Positions 9,247 through 18,767 of a DNA stretch of 64,000 nucleotides are shown piece by piece. Below the pieces are notes generated by a model. That model saw nothing but the letters and a program-made list of their open reading frames with translations. It was not told where the DNA came from and searched no databases. The position numbers and the translations under genes are program-made. Every line of letters starts with the position of its first letter. The stretch's first letter is position 1. Source of the DNA: GCA-003244245 sp963823755 (GTDB lineage Bacteria > Actinomycetota > Actinomycetes > Mycobacteriales > Pseudonocardiaceae); NCBI GenBank assembly GCA_963823755.1, contig CAWGMP010000005.1, positions 124,001-188,000 on the forward strand, in the 5' to 3' direction.

Positions 9247-10125
9247 TCAACCGCCGATCGGGACGAGCAGGCTCAACAACACCCAGGATACGACCGCCGA
9301 CGGCAGCAGTGAATCGATCCGGTCCATCAACCCACCGTGGCCGGGCAATAAGGTACCCATGTCTTTGACGCCGAGATCCCGCTTGATAAGTGATTCGACC
9401 AGATCTCCTCCCGTAGCGGTGAGCACGATCGCCGCCCCGAACAGCACCCCATACCACAGTTGGCCACCCAGCAGGTAAGTCACCGACAGGCCACCCGCAG
9501 AAATCCCGGCCACCAGCGATCCGGTGAAGCCCTCCCAGGATTTCTTCGGGCTGATCGAGGGCGCCATCAGGTGGCGCCCGCCCAGCACACCCGTTGCATA
9601 ACCCCCGACGTCTGAAGCCACTCCAGCCAGCATCAGGCACAGCGCCCGTGCCGCCCCGTCGACCGGAACCACCAGCAGCGTCGCGAAGGCGGCGAATCCG
9701 GGCACGTAGGCCACACTGAAAATCGACGCAGTGACGTCCCGAACGTACCCTGTCGCACCTCTAGGGAATCGCCACAGCAAACAGCACAACACAGTTATCA
9801 CGAATGCGATGAGAAGTCCGTCCCGCCCGAACGGCCAGGGCAGCCACACCATCGCTTGGCCACCAACGAGCACCGGCGGAAGCGCTACCCGGATACCGGC
9901 CCGGCGCAATGCCGCGGCCAGCTCCCAGCTGGATACCGCTACCGCAGTAGCCACGATCCCGATGAACAGCTGGCGCACAGTGAACAGCGCAACCAGGACC
10001 GCGGCACCCATCAGCAGACCGACGCCGATCGCAGCCCACAGGTTCCGACCCGCCCACCGGGCATGGGACCGCAGCACTGGGTGCCCAACGGGAGTGGGGT
10101 GCTCGGGTAGCCCGCTGACAGACAC
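9247..10125 (-). CDS. cdsA: Phosphatidate cytidylyltransferase
   Basis: 292 residues; converts phosphatidate and CTP to CDP-diacylglycerol for phospholipid synthesis. Multiple membrane segments; the C-terminal signature is ATGGDLVESLIKRDLGVKD, with KKSWEGFTGSL before it and the Asp-rich GGYATGVLGG region. GTG 10125 immediately abuts the frr stop. It ends the rpsB-tsf-pyrH-frr-cdsA series, the usual bacterial order. Confidence 0.95.
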   Translation of the reverse strand: MSVSGLPEHPTPVGHPVLRSHARWAGRNLWAAIGVGLLMGAAVLVALFTVRQLFIGIVATAVAVSSWELAAALRRAGIRVALPPVLVGGQAMVWLPWPFGRDGLLIAFVITVLCCLLWRFPRGATGYVRDVTASIFSVAYVPGFAAFATLLVVPVDGAARALCLMLAGVASDVGGYATGVLGGRHLMAPSISPKKSWEGFTGSLVAGISAGGLSVTYLLGGQLWYGVLFGAAIVLTATGGDLVESLIKRDLGVKDMGTLLPGHGGLMDRIDSLLPSAVVSWVLLSLLVPIGG

Positions 10126-10683
10126 TCAGACCTCAAGCAGTTCGGATTCCTTGTGCTTGACGAGCTCGTCGATCTGTCCCACGTACCGGTGAGTGATGAC
10201 CTCGAGTTCCTTCTCTGCCCGTGTCACGTCGTCCTCACCGGCCGCACCCTCGCGACCGATACGGGTGAGCTGTTCCTTAGCCCTACGACGGATGTTACGG
10301 ACGGCCACCTTGGCGTCTTCACCCTTGGTGTGTGCGACCTTGACCAGATCCCGGCGGCGTTCCTGGGACAGCTGGGGGATCAGCACCCGGATGATCAGGC
10401 CGTCGTTGGTGGGATTGACACCGAGGTCGGAGTCCCGGATCGCCTTCTCCATCATCTTGAGCTGGCTGGGATCATAAGGCTTGATCACGGCCATCCGAGC
10501 CTCGGGCACCGTCACACTGGCCAGTTGGATCAGTGGGGTGGCAGCGCCGTAATAGTCCACGACGATCTTGGAGAACATCGTCGGGCTGGCACGACCGGTA
10601 CGCACCGTGGCGAGGTCCTCCTTGGCCACGGACACTGCCTTGTCCATCTTCTCCTCGGCGTCGAAGAGGGTGTCGTCGATCAC
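10126..10683 (-). CDS. frr: Ribosome-recycling factor
   Basis: 185 residues from GTG 10683, standard length. Splits post-termination ribosomes together with EF-G. Signatures: VRTGRASPTMFSKIVVDYYG, PYDPSQLKMMEKAI, IIRVLIPQLSQERRRDLVK and the coiled-coil tail to LLEV. Upstream in-frame codons overlap the pyrH gap and lack family similarity, so they were excluded. Confidence 0.97.
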   Translation of the reverse strand: MIDDTLFDAEEKMDKAVSVAKEDLATVRTGRASPTMFSKIVVDYYGAATPLIQLASVTVPEARMAVIKPYDPSQLKMMEKAIRDSDLGVNPTNDGLIIRVLIPQLSQERRRDLVKVAHTKGEDAKVAVRNIRRRAKEQLTRIGREGAAGEDDVTRAEKELEVITHRYVGQIDELVKHKESELLEV

Positions 10684-10714
10684 GGCTGCTCCTTGTTCAC
10701 TAGCCTTATGCCCG

Positions 10715-11452
10715 TTATGCCCCAGAGCTGACCAGGGTTCCCATCGGCTCACCGCGTACCGCACGAGCGATATTCCCCTCGGTGAGCAGATTGAACACGA
10801 TGATCGGCAGCTTGTTGTCCATGCATAAGCTGAACGCGGTCGCATCCGCCACTTTGAGTCCCCGCTCCAGCACCTCACGGTGGGTGATATGGGTGAACAT
10901 CGTGGCCGACGGATCGGTCTTGGGGTCGGCGGTGTACACCCCATCGACTGCCTTGCCCATGAGCAGGACCTCGCAACCGATCTCCAGCGCCCGTTGGGCT
11001 CCAGTGGTATCGGTGGAGAAGTAGGGCATTCCCACGCCAGCCCCGAAGATCACCACTCGGCCCTTCTCGAGGTGCCGGATGGCCTTGCGTGGGATGTAGG
11101 GCTCGGCCACCTGGCCCATCGTGATGGCAGTCTGCACGCGGGTGTCGATCTTATGTTCACGTTCCAGGAAGTCCTGCAGGGCCAGACAGTTCATCACGGT
11201 GCCGAGCATTCCCATGTAATCGGCACGAGAGCGTTCCATCCCGCCCTGCTGGAGCTCTTCGCCACGGAAGAAGTTCCCCCCGCCGATCACCACAGCCATC
11301 TGCACCCCACCAGCCACCACCTCGGCAATCTGCCGCGCGACCGCCGTCACCACCTCGGGGTCCACCCCGACCCCGCCGCCGCCGAACATCTCCCCGCCGA
11401 GCTTGAGAAGCACTCTGCGGTATCCGGGACCCACCAGCCGGTCGGCGTCCAT
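10715..11452 (-). CDS. pyrH: UMP kinase
   Basis: 245 residues; phosphorylates UMP to UDP, hexameric and allosterically regulated. Amino-acid-kinase fold: VLLKLGGEMFGG at the N-terminus, VIGGGNFFRG, and ADATAFSLCMDN near the C-terminus. It starts at ATG 11452, 6 bp after the tsf stop. Confidence 0.96.
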   Translation of the reverse strand: MDADRLVGPGYRRVLLKLGGEMFGGGGVGVDPEVVTAVARQIAEVVAGGVQMAVVIGGGNFFRGEELQQGGMERSRADYMGMLGTVMNCLALQDFLEREHKIDTRVQTAITMGQVAEPYIPRKAIRHLEKGRVVIFGAGVGMPYFSTDTTGAQRALEIGCEVLLMGKAVDGVYTADPKTDPSATMFTHITHREVLERGLKVADATAFSLCMDNKLPIIVFNLLTEGNIARAVRGEPMGTLVSSGA

Positions 11453-11458
11453 GCTGCG

Positions 11459-12274
11459 TCAGGCCTGGCCGACCTCGAAGCGGGCGAACCGTCGCACAGT
11501 TACCCCGGCCTCGTTCACAACAGCCTTGACGGTCTTCTTGGAGTCCTGAACGAAGGACTGTTCCAGCAGCACGGTGTCCTTGAAGAAGCCGTTGAGCCGA
11601 CCCTCGACGATCTTCGGCAGGGCCTGCTCGGGCTTTCCCTCCTCACGAGCGGTCTCCTCGGCGATGCGCCGTTCGTCGGCCAGCACGTCGGTGGGCACTT
11701 CGTCTCGGGTGACGTAACGCGGCTTCATGGCGGCCACCTGCATCGCCACAGCCCGTGCCACCTCGACGGAATCACCGTCATACTCGACCAGAACACCTAC
11801 TGCAGGAGGCAGGTCGGAAGCCCGGCGGTGCAGGTAGGTGGCCACCTCACCGTCGAAGGACACCGCCCGGCGCAGCTGCAGTTTCTCGCCGATCTTGGCC
11901 GATACGGCCTGCACTGCATCTTCGATCGTGCCGCCGTCGAGCATCGCCTGGGCAAGCTCGCCAGCGTCCGCGGGCCGGGTCCGAGTCGCCTCGGTAACGA
12001 TCTTGCTAGCAAGTTCCTGGAAGTCGGCACCCTTGGCCACGAAGTCGGTCTCGCAGTTGAGCTCGATCATCACCCCGCCTTCGGCGGCAACCACCCCGTT
12101 GGCCGTAGTACGCTCGGCCCTCTTGCCGACGTCTTTCGCGCCTTTGATGCGCAACAGTTCGACCGCTCGGTCGAAGTCTCCGTCGGATTCTTCCAAGGCT
12201 TTCTTGCAGTCCATCATCCCAGAACCTGTCAGGTCCCGGATTCGCTTGACATCGGCGGCGGAATAATTCGCCAT
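11459..12274 (-). CDS. tsf: Elongation factor Ts
   Basis: 271 residues; nucleotide exchange factor for EF-Tu. N-terminal signature VKRIRDLTGSGMMDCKKALE, then IELNCETDFVAKGADF. Starts at ATG 12274 and lies 54 bp after rpsB, forming the conserved rpsB-tsf pair. Confidence 0.97.
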   Translation of the reverse strand: MANYSAADVKRIRDLTGSGMMDCKKALEESDGDFDRAVELLRIKGAKDVGKRAERTTANGVVAAEGGVMIELNCETDFVAKGADFQELASKIVTEATRTRPADAGELAQAMLDGGTIEDAVQAVSAKIGEKLQLRRAVSFDGEVATYLHRRASDLPPAVGVLVEYDGDSVEVARAVAMQVAAMKPRYVTRDEVPTDVLADERRIAEETAREEGKPEQALPKIVEGRLNGFFKDTVLLEQSFVQDSKKTVKAVVNEAGVTVRRFARFEVGQA

Positions 12275-12328
12275 CGTGGCTTTACCGTCCTGGAGTCGTT
12301 GTCGGATCGGGGTCGTGCAACCGTACCC

Positions 12329-13230
12329 TTAGGTTTGTGGCACGCCGTTGGTGATGACCATCGTTTCGGCCTGGCGCGATTCGGGTTCCCGGGCTGCGGT
12401 GCCGTCGGAAACTGCGGTGCTACCGGAAGCAGTGCGGCCAGAAACAGGATCACTCGAGACCATCAGCTCCTGCTCCCATTCAGCCAGCGGCTGGTCGACC
12501 CCGACCACGGGCTTGTCCGAACCGTCGGCCCCAGCGGAGCGTCCGCCCCGTGACATCAACCCGTCGGCAGTCGCATCGGCCACCACACGGGTGAGCAGTG
12601 CCGCAGAGCGGATGGCGTCGTCGTTGCCCGGGATGGGGTAGTCGACCTCGTCGGGGTCGCAGTTGGTGTCCAGGATGGCCACCACCGGGATACCCAGCTT
12701 GCGGGCCTCACCGACGGCGATCTGCTCTTTCTTGGTATCGACTATCCACACCGCGCTGGGAACGCGCTGCATGTCCCGGATGCCACCCAGGGTCTTCTCA
12801 AGCTTGTCCTTCTCTCGGGTGCGCATCAGGATCTCTTTTTTGGTCAGCCCGGAAAAACCGCCGGTCTGCTCCATGGACTCGAGTTCCTTGAGACGCTGCA
12901 AACGCTTGTGCACGGTAGTGAAATTCGTGAGCATGCCACCCAACCAGCGATGGTTCACGAACGGCATGCCGACCCGCTGCGCATGATGCGAGATCGCTTC
13001 CTGAGCTTGCTTCTTCGTGCCGATGAACAGAATCGAACCACCGTGGGCCACGGTCTGCTTGATGAACTCGTAGGCCCGATCGATGTAGGTCAATGTCTGC
13101 TGCAGATCGATGATGTAGATGCCGTTGCGCTCGGTGAAGATGTAGCGCTTCATCTTTGGATTCCAGCGGCGGGTCTGGTGCCCGAAGTGCACGCCGGAGT
13201 CGAGCAGCTGCTTCATGGTGACGACGGCCA
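12329..13230 (-). CDS. rpsB: 30S ribosomal protein S2
   Basis: 300 residues from ATG 13230. The core begins VVTMKQLLDSGVHFGHQTRR and includes GTKKQAQEAI, NHRWLGGMLTN and PVVAILDTNCDPDEVDYPIP. The acidic, Ser/Thr/Glu-rich tail of about 50 residues after the fold is longer than in E. coli; extended S2 tails are common in actinobacteria. Confidence 0.97.
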
Positions 13231-13577
13231 TAGCCGGTGCACACCTCAATGTGTCGGGCGCGTCAGCTTGCGCCGGCGCGCTCATGCGGTTGTCGCAGCG
13301 GGCCGGGGTGGACCGCCGCCCTGGCGCCAGGCCGACGGCCGGACTTCGTGCGATCACGACCGCAGCGAAGACCGCCGGACGCCGAGGCCCCGGAGGGCGC
13401 AACGCTGGCGCGCGAAGTCGACCCGCATGCGAGTCGCTTCTGTAGTGTACGACGCGCCCGCGCCTAACCCCAGCCGAGGTGGTCCAGCGGTCCGCAGCTG
13501 TCCACATCGCCCCGCCTTGTCCCCAACGGTGGACGTCGCTGCTGGGCCGTCGGGCTCGGCGCGGGGACGCTGTCGGC
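13231..13577 (+). promoter_or_regulatory. Divergent intergenic region between rpsB and the M23 peptidase
   Basis: 347 bp holding the promoters of both genes. I see no convincing gene in it: the frames on either strand are low-complexity GC-rich readings. No clear -10/-35 pair stands out, and no operator was identified. Confidence 0.45.
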
Positions 13578-14192
13578 GTGTCTCGGATCCTGATCTGCAC
13601 CCTGCTCACGGCGATGTTTTTCGGGGGGCCGGCAGCGCTGACCAGAGTGGCCACCCACACCGATCATATGATCTCGACCGGTCATGCGATCCCGACCGAC
13701 CTAGCGCCCCAGGCCGAGCCCGACGGTGCCGGCGACGAGTCCGGACCGCGGTTCAAGTTCAGCTGGCCGCTGCTCGGCTCCCCCACCGTGGTTCGGGCTT
13801 TCCACCCGCCGGCGTTCCGGTACGGACCGGGCCATCGCGGTGTCGACCTGGCCGCGGTGGCCGGCGCTGCGGTGCTCGCCGCTGGTGCCGGCACGGTGGT
13901 GTTCGCCGGCACAGTAGCCGGTCATGGCGTGGTGTCGGTGGACCATCCAGGTGGGTTGCGCACGACCTACGAACCGGTGACACCAACCGTCACCGCCGGT
14001 GACCGGGTGTCCAGGAGCGAGCGGATCGGCACGGTGCAGCCCGGCCACCCGGGCTGCACCGTCACCGTGTGCCTGCACTGGGGCGTCCTGCGTGGCCCGG
14101 AGCAGGACAGGGAGTACCTGGACCCGCTGCGACTGGTCGCTGCAACGCGGGTGCGCCTGCTGCCGATCGACGGCCCGCCGGATCGTCAGTGA
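13578..14192 (+). CDS. M23 family metallopeptidase (LytM-like), exported
   Basis: 204 residues from GTG 13578, which puts a basic-hydrophobic signal peptide (VSRILICTLLTAMFFGGPAA) at the N-terminus; an ATG at 13479 would add 33 residues and bury that signal. The LytM zinc residues appear as GHRGVDLA (His-x3-Asp) and the C-terminal CLHWG, where many family members have HxH. It probably cleaves peptidoglycan or acts as a degenerate amidase activator; the replaced first His of the second motif leaves activity uncertain. Alone on the plus strand between minus-strand core genes, convergent with the sigma factor gene. Confidence 0.85.
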   Translation: MSRILICTLLTAMFFGGPAALTRVATHTDHMISTGHAIPTDLAPQAEPDGAGDESGPRFKFSWPLLGSPTVVRAFHPPAFRYGPGHRGVDLAAVAGAAVLAAGAGTVVFAGTVAGHGVVSVDHPGGLRTTYEPVTPTVTAGDRVSRSERIGTVQPGHPGCTVTVCLHWGVLRGPEQDREYLDPLRLVAATRVRLLPIDGPPDRQ

Positions 14193-14280
14193 TGCCGGCC
14201 CCCTGACATGCCCCGACTGAAATGTCCGGCGTAGCGACACCCGGACGCGGCGGCGCCCGGATCCTGGGATGCCCGGATCG

Positions 14281-15156
14281 TCAGCCGGCGGAGCCTTCCA
14301 GCATCTTGCTCCGGAGCCGGAGCACCGCCCTGGTGTGCAGCTGACATACCCGGGACTCCGTGACACCGAGCACTCGCCCGATCTCGGCGAGAGTGAGGTT
14401 TTCGAAGTAGTAGAGCGAGACCACCACTCGATCTCGGTCGGTGAGCTGCGAGACTGCTTCAGCGAGCAGGCGCCTGCTTTCAACGGAATCGAGGAATGCG
14501 CCCGGTTCCTCCACGGTGTCATCGGGCAGCGTCTCGGCGATCGATGTGCCGCCACGGCCCACCTCGATGAGTTCGTCCAGGGCGATCACGCTGGTCAATT
14601 GTAGTTGGGCATAGAGTTCCCGCAGGTCGACAACGGTGATACCGAGCTCGTCCGCCACCTCGGCATCGGTGGCAGAACGCTGCAACCGACTCTCCAGACG
14701 CTCCAGCGCACGCTCCACTTCGCGGGCCCGGCTGCGCACCGAACGGGGCACCCAATCCTGAGCGCGCAGCTCGTCGAGGATCGCTCCCCGGATCCGCTGC
14801 ATCGCATAGGTCTCGAACTTCAAACCGCGCTCGGGTTCGAACCGATCGATGGCGTCCCACAAACCGAACACCCCAGACTGCACCAGATCCGCGATGTCGA
14901 CATGGGCGGGCAGCCCGGTCCCGACCCGACCGGCCACGTACTTCACCAAGGGCGCGTAGTGCAGAACCAATCGATCGCGCAGGGCCGCATCGCGATGCTG
15001 CCCAAACGCCTGCCACAGCGCGACGATGCCGGCCTCCACCCCCTCGACCCTGGCCGCGCCAGCCGCACCGCAAGCCCCGGAACCGCCAGGGGAGACGGCA
15101 GTCAGGACACGGCCACGACCCCCGGCGTACTCAGGAACGGGGGTGGCTCCGGTCAT
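14281..15156 (-). CDS. whiG: RNA polymerase sigma factor, WhiG/FliA family
   Basis: 291 residues, sigma-70 group 3. Region 2 is YVAGRVGTGLPAHVDIADLV to FETYAMQRIRGAILDELRAQD; region 3 follows (RSRAREVERALERLE); region 4 ends LTLAEIGRVLGVTESRVCQLH. In Streptomyces WhiG starts sporulation of aerial hyphae; in motile bacteria the same family drives flagellar genes. No flagellar gene is in the window and xerC is upstream, so WhiG is the better name. The first 40 or so residues are low-complexity, and a downstream start is possible. The start overlaps the xerC end by 26 bp. Confidence 0.88.
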   Translation of the reverse strand: MTGATPVPEYAGGRGRVLTAVSPGGSGACGAAGAARVEGVEAGIVALWQAFGQHRDAALRDRLVLHYAPLVKYVAGRVGTGLPAHVDIADLVQSGVFGLWDAIDRFEPERGLKFETYAMQRIRGAILDELRAQDWVPRSVRSRAREVERALERLESRLQRSATDAEVADELGITVVDLRELYAQLQLTSVIALDELIEVGRGGTSIAETLPDDTVEEPGAFLDSVESRRLLAEAVSQLTDRDRVVVSLYYFENLTLAEIGRVLGVTESRVCQLHTRAVLRLRSKMLEGSAG

Positions 15157-16072
15157 GGATCGCTTTCAGCCTCTCGACAGTGACATGCGTGTAGAGCTGC
15201 GTGGTGGCGAGCGTAGCGTGACCGAGTAACTCCTGAACGGTACGCAGATCAGCGCCCCCCTCCAGCAGATGCGTCGCGGCGCTGTGCCGCAGGCCGTGCG
15301 GACCCATGTCCGGCGCGCCCGCCACCGCACCGACCACGTCGTGCACAACGCTGCGAATGATCCGCTGATCGACCCGTCCACCACGCGCCCCGAGGAACAG
15401 CGCCGCTGCTGAATGGGCTTGCACCAGCGCCGGACGGCCCTGGTCGAGCCAACGGAGCAGAGCACGTTCAGCGGGCAACCCATAGGGAACTGCCCGTTCC
15501 TTGGCGCCCTTGCCGAGTACCCGCACCAGGCGCCGCTGTTCATCAATGTCACTAAGATCAAGTCCACAGAGTTCGGCCACCCGTATCCCGGTCGCGTACA
15601 ACAGCTCCACCACTGCGTGATCACGCAGTGCAATCGGATTCGCCTCGGTGGCACCGCGTTGCGCGGCATCGAGTGCCGCGGCTGCCTGTGCCGGGTGCAG
15701 CACCGCGGGCAGGGCTCGCTGCGACCTCGGTGCGACCAGCCGAGGGCCCGGGTCGGTGCCCAGCACACCATCCCGGGTTGCCCAGGCGGTGAAGGCACGG
15801 GCTGCCGCAGCTCGCCGCGCCAGCGTGCTGCGCCGGTGTCCGTCACGGTGCTGCGCACCCAACCAGCCGCGCAGCAGTGGGAGGTCCAGCGCCGCCAGGT
15901 CCTCGCAGCCGCAATCCACCAGGTACTGCAGCAGGGTGGTGATGTCGCCGCGGTAAGCCCGAACGGTGTGCGGTGACAGCCCGCGCACGGAGCGTAGATG
16001 GGCCGCGAAACGCTCCCGATACGCCGCCAGGCCGTCCGGTAGCGAGTCGGATGCCGACCGGCCCTCGCTCAT
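15131..16072 (-). CDS. xerC: Tyrosine recombinase XerC
   Basis: About 313 residues from ATG 16072. N-terminal SAM-like core-binding domain (HLRSVRGLSPHTVRAYRGDI) and C-terminal catalytic domain with Arg in ATGIRVAELCGL, Lys in GKGAKER, the box HGLRHSAATHLLEGGADLRT and the nucleophile Tyr in TTQLYTHV. With its partner it resolves chromosome dimers at dif. It has the usual actinobacterial place between dprA and the sigma factor/rpsB block. A longer start at 16165 exists but is unsupported. Confidence 0.94.
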   Translation of the reverse strand: MSEGRSASDSLPDGLAAYRERFAAHLRSVRGLSPHTVRAYRGDITTLLQYLVDCGCEDLAALDLPLLRGWLGAQHRDGHRRSTLARRAAAARAFTAWATRDGVLGTDPGPRLVAPRSQRALPAVLHPAQAAAALDAAQRGATEANPIALRDHAVVELLYATGIRVAELCGLDLSDIDEQRRLVRVLGKGAKERAVPYGLPAERALLRWLDQGRPALVQAHSAAALFLGARGGRVDQRIIRSVVHDVVGAVAGAPDMGPHGLRHSAATHLLEGGADLRTVQELLGHATLATTQLYTHVTVERLKAIHDRSHPRS

Positions 16073-16174
16073 CGGCAGGACGCTGCGCTCCCGGCGGCGC
16101 TCCGTCAAGCACCGCCACGCCTCCAACCATCGCGAGTCCCCCACCATCGAGAGAGTCCCCACCATCGAGGACAG

Positions 16175-17326
16175 TCATGGAACACCGTCGGGCAGTGCCC
16201 GATGCCAACCGCTCGCCCCGCACCCCACCAGCCCCTGCAGCTCCAGCAACGGCAGTGCGGCACGCACCCGGTGTAGCGGCACTCCGGAGTCGCGCACCAG
16301 TTGCTCGGGATGTCGCGGAGCTCGGGCGGGCAGCGCCTCGTACACTGCCAGCAGCTCCGGGCTCAGCCCATCGGTACGCCGACGGGGGGACGTCAGCGGT
16401 GGCGCGAGATCCGCTCCGATCCGCCCCACGGCCTCCACCACCTCCGGCGTCCGAGTGACCAACACCGCCTGCTCCTCGCGTACCAGCAGGTGGCAGCCGA
16501 CGGACAAGGCCGACGTGACTGGACCCGGCACCGCCATCACCACCCGGCCCAGCGCCGCTGCGGCTGTGGCTGTGCGCCGGGCGCCACTGCGCACTCCTGC
16601 CTCGACCACGACGGTGCCGGCTGCCAATGCGGCGATCAGCCGGTTACGGACCAGGAAACGGTGGCGCGCGGGCCACCGACCGGGGGGATACTCGCTGACC
16701 ACCGCACCATGCTGAGCGATCCGGTCCAGTAACCCCTGATGGCCCGCGGGGTAGGCCCGGTCCAGTCCACAGGCCTGCACCGCAACGGTGTGTCCCTCGG
16801 CGGCCAGCGCACCCCGATGCGCGGCACCATCGATGCCGAATGCGGCACCGGAGACCACCGCAAAACCGTCGTCGGCAAGTTCGTAGCCGAACTCGGCAGC
16901 GACGTGCTCCCCGTATCCGGTCGCGGCCCTAGCCCCCACCACTGCCACCGCCCGCTCGCAGAGCTCATCGAGACGGCCAGCTCCACGCACCCAGAGCGCC
17001 ACCGGGGCGCACCACCGTTCATCGGCCTGAGCTGTCGGCGTCGCGAAGCAGGTGAACGCCTCGGTGGGCCACTCGGCGTCCTCAGGAACCACCAGCCGGC
17101 CCCCGAGCGCAGCGATCGTGGAGAGATCGGCCTCGGCCCGGTCGTCGGCTCGGCGGGCACCGGTTTCCGCGGCTACCCGGTGGGATACCTGCCCCGCGGC
17201 CACCAGACGGGCTGTCCGCACCGGACCGAACTCGGTGATCAACTCTGACAGACCGGGGGCGGGGGGCTCGATGACCCGGTTGAGGTAGGCCCGCGCTCTG
17301 CGCAGCTCCCGCTCACCCGGCGTCAC
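16175..17326 (-). CDS. dprA: DNA-processing protein DprA/Smf
   Basis: 383 residues from GTG 17326, which overlaps the yifB stop as GTGA. Rossmann-like DprA core: RAVAVVGARAATGYGEHVAA, VVSGAAFGIDGAAHRGAL, YPAGHQGLLDRIAQHG, FLVRNRLIAALAAGTVVVEA, followed by a C-terminal winged-helix (LVRDSGVPLHRVRAALPLLE). DprA loads RecA on incoming single-stranded DNA. The upstream gene yifB is split by the 21-kb element, so this gene may have lost its native promoter. Confidence 0.94.
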   Translation of the reverse strand: MTPGERELRRARAYLNRVIEPPAPGLSELITEFGPVRTARLVAAGQVSHRVAAETGARRADDRAEADLSTIAALGGRLVVPEDAEWPTEAFTCFATPTAQADERWCAPVALWVRGAGRLDELCERAVAVVGARAATGYGEHVAAEFGYELADDGFAVVSGAAFGIDGAAHRGALAAEGHTVAVQACGLDRAYPAGHQGLLDRIAQHGAVVSEYPPGRWPARHRFLVRNRLIAALAAGTVVVEAGVRSGARRTATAAAALGRVVMAVPGPVTSALSVGCHLLVREEQAVLVTRTPEVVEAVGRIGADLAPPLTSPRRRTDGLSPELLAVYEALPARAPRHPEQLVRDSGVPLHRVRAALPLLELQGLVGCGASGWHRALPDGVP

Positions 17327-18591
17327 GCCGCCCTCCGATCCCGTAGCCCCATCGCGGCAGACACGTCCTCTTGCAGTGGGCGGTCCCGCCCAGCCAAGTC
17401 GGCCAACGTCCAGGCCAACCGCAATGTGCGGTCCGCTCCCCTGGCGGTCACCATGCCCCGATGCAGCGCTGCCGCGATCGGCTCTGTCACCGCCCGCGGT
17501 AGCCGAAACCGCCGCCGTAATAGGGGACCGGGCACCTCGGCATTCGTGCTCCAACCCGTGCCCGCCCACCGCGCACTGGCGGAGGCGCGGGCCCTCAGCA
17601 CCCGTTCACGCACCACTGCGGTACTTTCCGGCTCTGCGTCAGCCTGATCCATGTCCTTGACCGGCCGCATCGCGACCCGCAGGTCCACCCGGTCCAGCAA
17701 CGGCCCGGACAGTCGGCCCAAGTAACGCCTGCGGGCCGACGGAGCGCAGGTGCAGTCCCGCTCGTCGGGTGGGGCGCAGGGGCACGGATTGGCCGCGAGC
17801 ACAAGCAGGCATCGCGCCGGGTACCGCACCACCCCATCTCTGCGGGCCAACCGGACCTCGCCATCCTCCAGTGGTGTGCGCAACGCCTCCAGCGACCGCG
17901 GCCCGAACTCAGCGACTTCGTCGAGGAACAGCACCCCCCGGTGCGCTCGGCTCACCGCACCAGGCTTGGCCAGCCCCGAGCCACCCCCGACCAGCGCAGC
18001 CACTGAGCTGGTGTGATGCGGCGCGACGAACGGAGGCGCAGTGATCAGTGGCGTCTCCGGGGTCAGCAGGCCGGCCACCGAGTGCACCGCGGTCACCTCG
18101 AGTGCCTCCTGATCAGTGAGCGCCGGCAGCAGCCCCACCATCCGCTGGGCCAACATGGTCTTTCCGGTCCCCGGTGGTCCGGTCAACAACAGGTGGTGTC
18201 CGCCTGCAGCAGCGACCTCCACTGCCCACCGGGCGTCGCCTTGTTCCAGCACGTCATCGAGATCGGGAACGGTCGCCAGCGGTGCCAGGCGCAGCGGACC
18301 CGGCCGCGCCAGCCCGATTGCGGGGTTTCGCACCCAGTCGAGCACCTCTTTCAGGCAGGTCGCACCGTGCACCCGCACCCCGTCGACCAGCGAAGCCTCG
18401 GCAAGCGAAGCGGTCGGTACCACTACCTGGCCGATACCCACCCGGCGGGCCGCGAGCACCGCAGGCAGCACCCCGCGTACCGGGCGCAGCCGGCCATCCA
18501 GAGCAAGCTCCCCGATCAACACCAGCCCACGCAGCCGCTCGGCCGGGACCCGGCGGTCTGCGGCCAGTAATGCGCAGGCCAGCGCGAGGTC
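17323..18591 (-). pseudogene. yifB: YifB/ComM-type Mg-chelatase-like AAA+ ATPase, C-terminal part separated by insertion
   Basis: Holds all but the first 88 or so codons of yifB. Coding similarity begins at the att core with DLALACALLAADRRVPAERL, then GELALDGRLRPVRGVLPAVL, Walker A GPPGTGKTMLAQR, Walker B GVLFLDEVAEF and the C-terminal magnesium-chelatase region ending near LAGRDRPLQEDVSAAM. The first available in-frame start is at 18522, so any product lacks the N-terminal Lon-like domain. ComM is a helicase that helps branch migration during transformation; this copy is almost surely inactive. The missing 5' part is at 39597-39860. Confidence 0.93.
18587..18591. other. Attachment site, left junction (core AGGTC)
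   Basis: On the minus strand yifB sequence reads outward to GACCT and then changes abruptly from the expected yifB codons. The same 5 bp occurs at the right junction. Fusing left host sequence, one core and right host sequence gives GGSSYDLALACA in frame, the continuous yifB protein. Flanks beyond the core differ between the two junctions, as expected for serine-integrase attL and attR. Confidence 0.88.
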
Positions 18592-18609
18592 AAACCTCAG
18601 GGTAAGACA

Positions 18610-18732
18610 TTATTGGGCGATCAAACCGGCTATGCCAGCCAACAGGGCACCACGCCCCGCAACCAGGACCACCAGCAAGAGGCAACACCGCTTGATCGAG
18701 CCCGAACCGGTCGCGACCACCGCCGCGACCAT
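18610..18732 (-). CDS. Possible 40-residue membrane peptide
   Basis: Starts at ATG 18732, 35 bp after the WD40 stop, and ends just inside the left att site. It is short and basic (GSIKRCC) between two hydrophobic runs (LLLVVLVAG and GALLAGIAGLIAQ), so it would span the membrane once or twice. No relative is recognised and it may be chance reading in GC-rich DNA; the position directly after the TIR gene is the only reason to list it. Confidence 0.25.
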   Translation of the reverse strand: MVAAVVATGSGSIKRCCLLLVVLVAGRGALLAGIAGLIAQ

Positions 18733-18767
18733 GGGGGCAGCGCGAGCAGCCACTGTGGTGCGCGGCG

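Noticed and set aside
10880..12553. 557-codon open frame on the plus strand opposite pyrH, tsf and rpsB
   Set aside because: It is antisense to three confidently identified genes, is rich in His, Gly and Leu, and matches no family; it is a by-product of GC-rich codon bias.
14193..14280. Possible hairpin terminator between the M23 and sigma-factor genes
   Set aside because: GC-rich inverted segments are present, but no arm pairing is long or clean enough to call.
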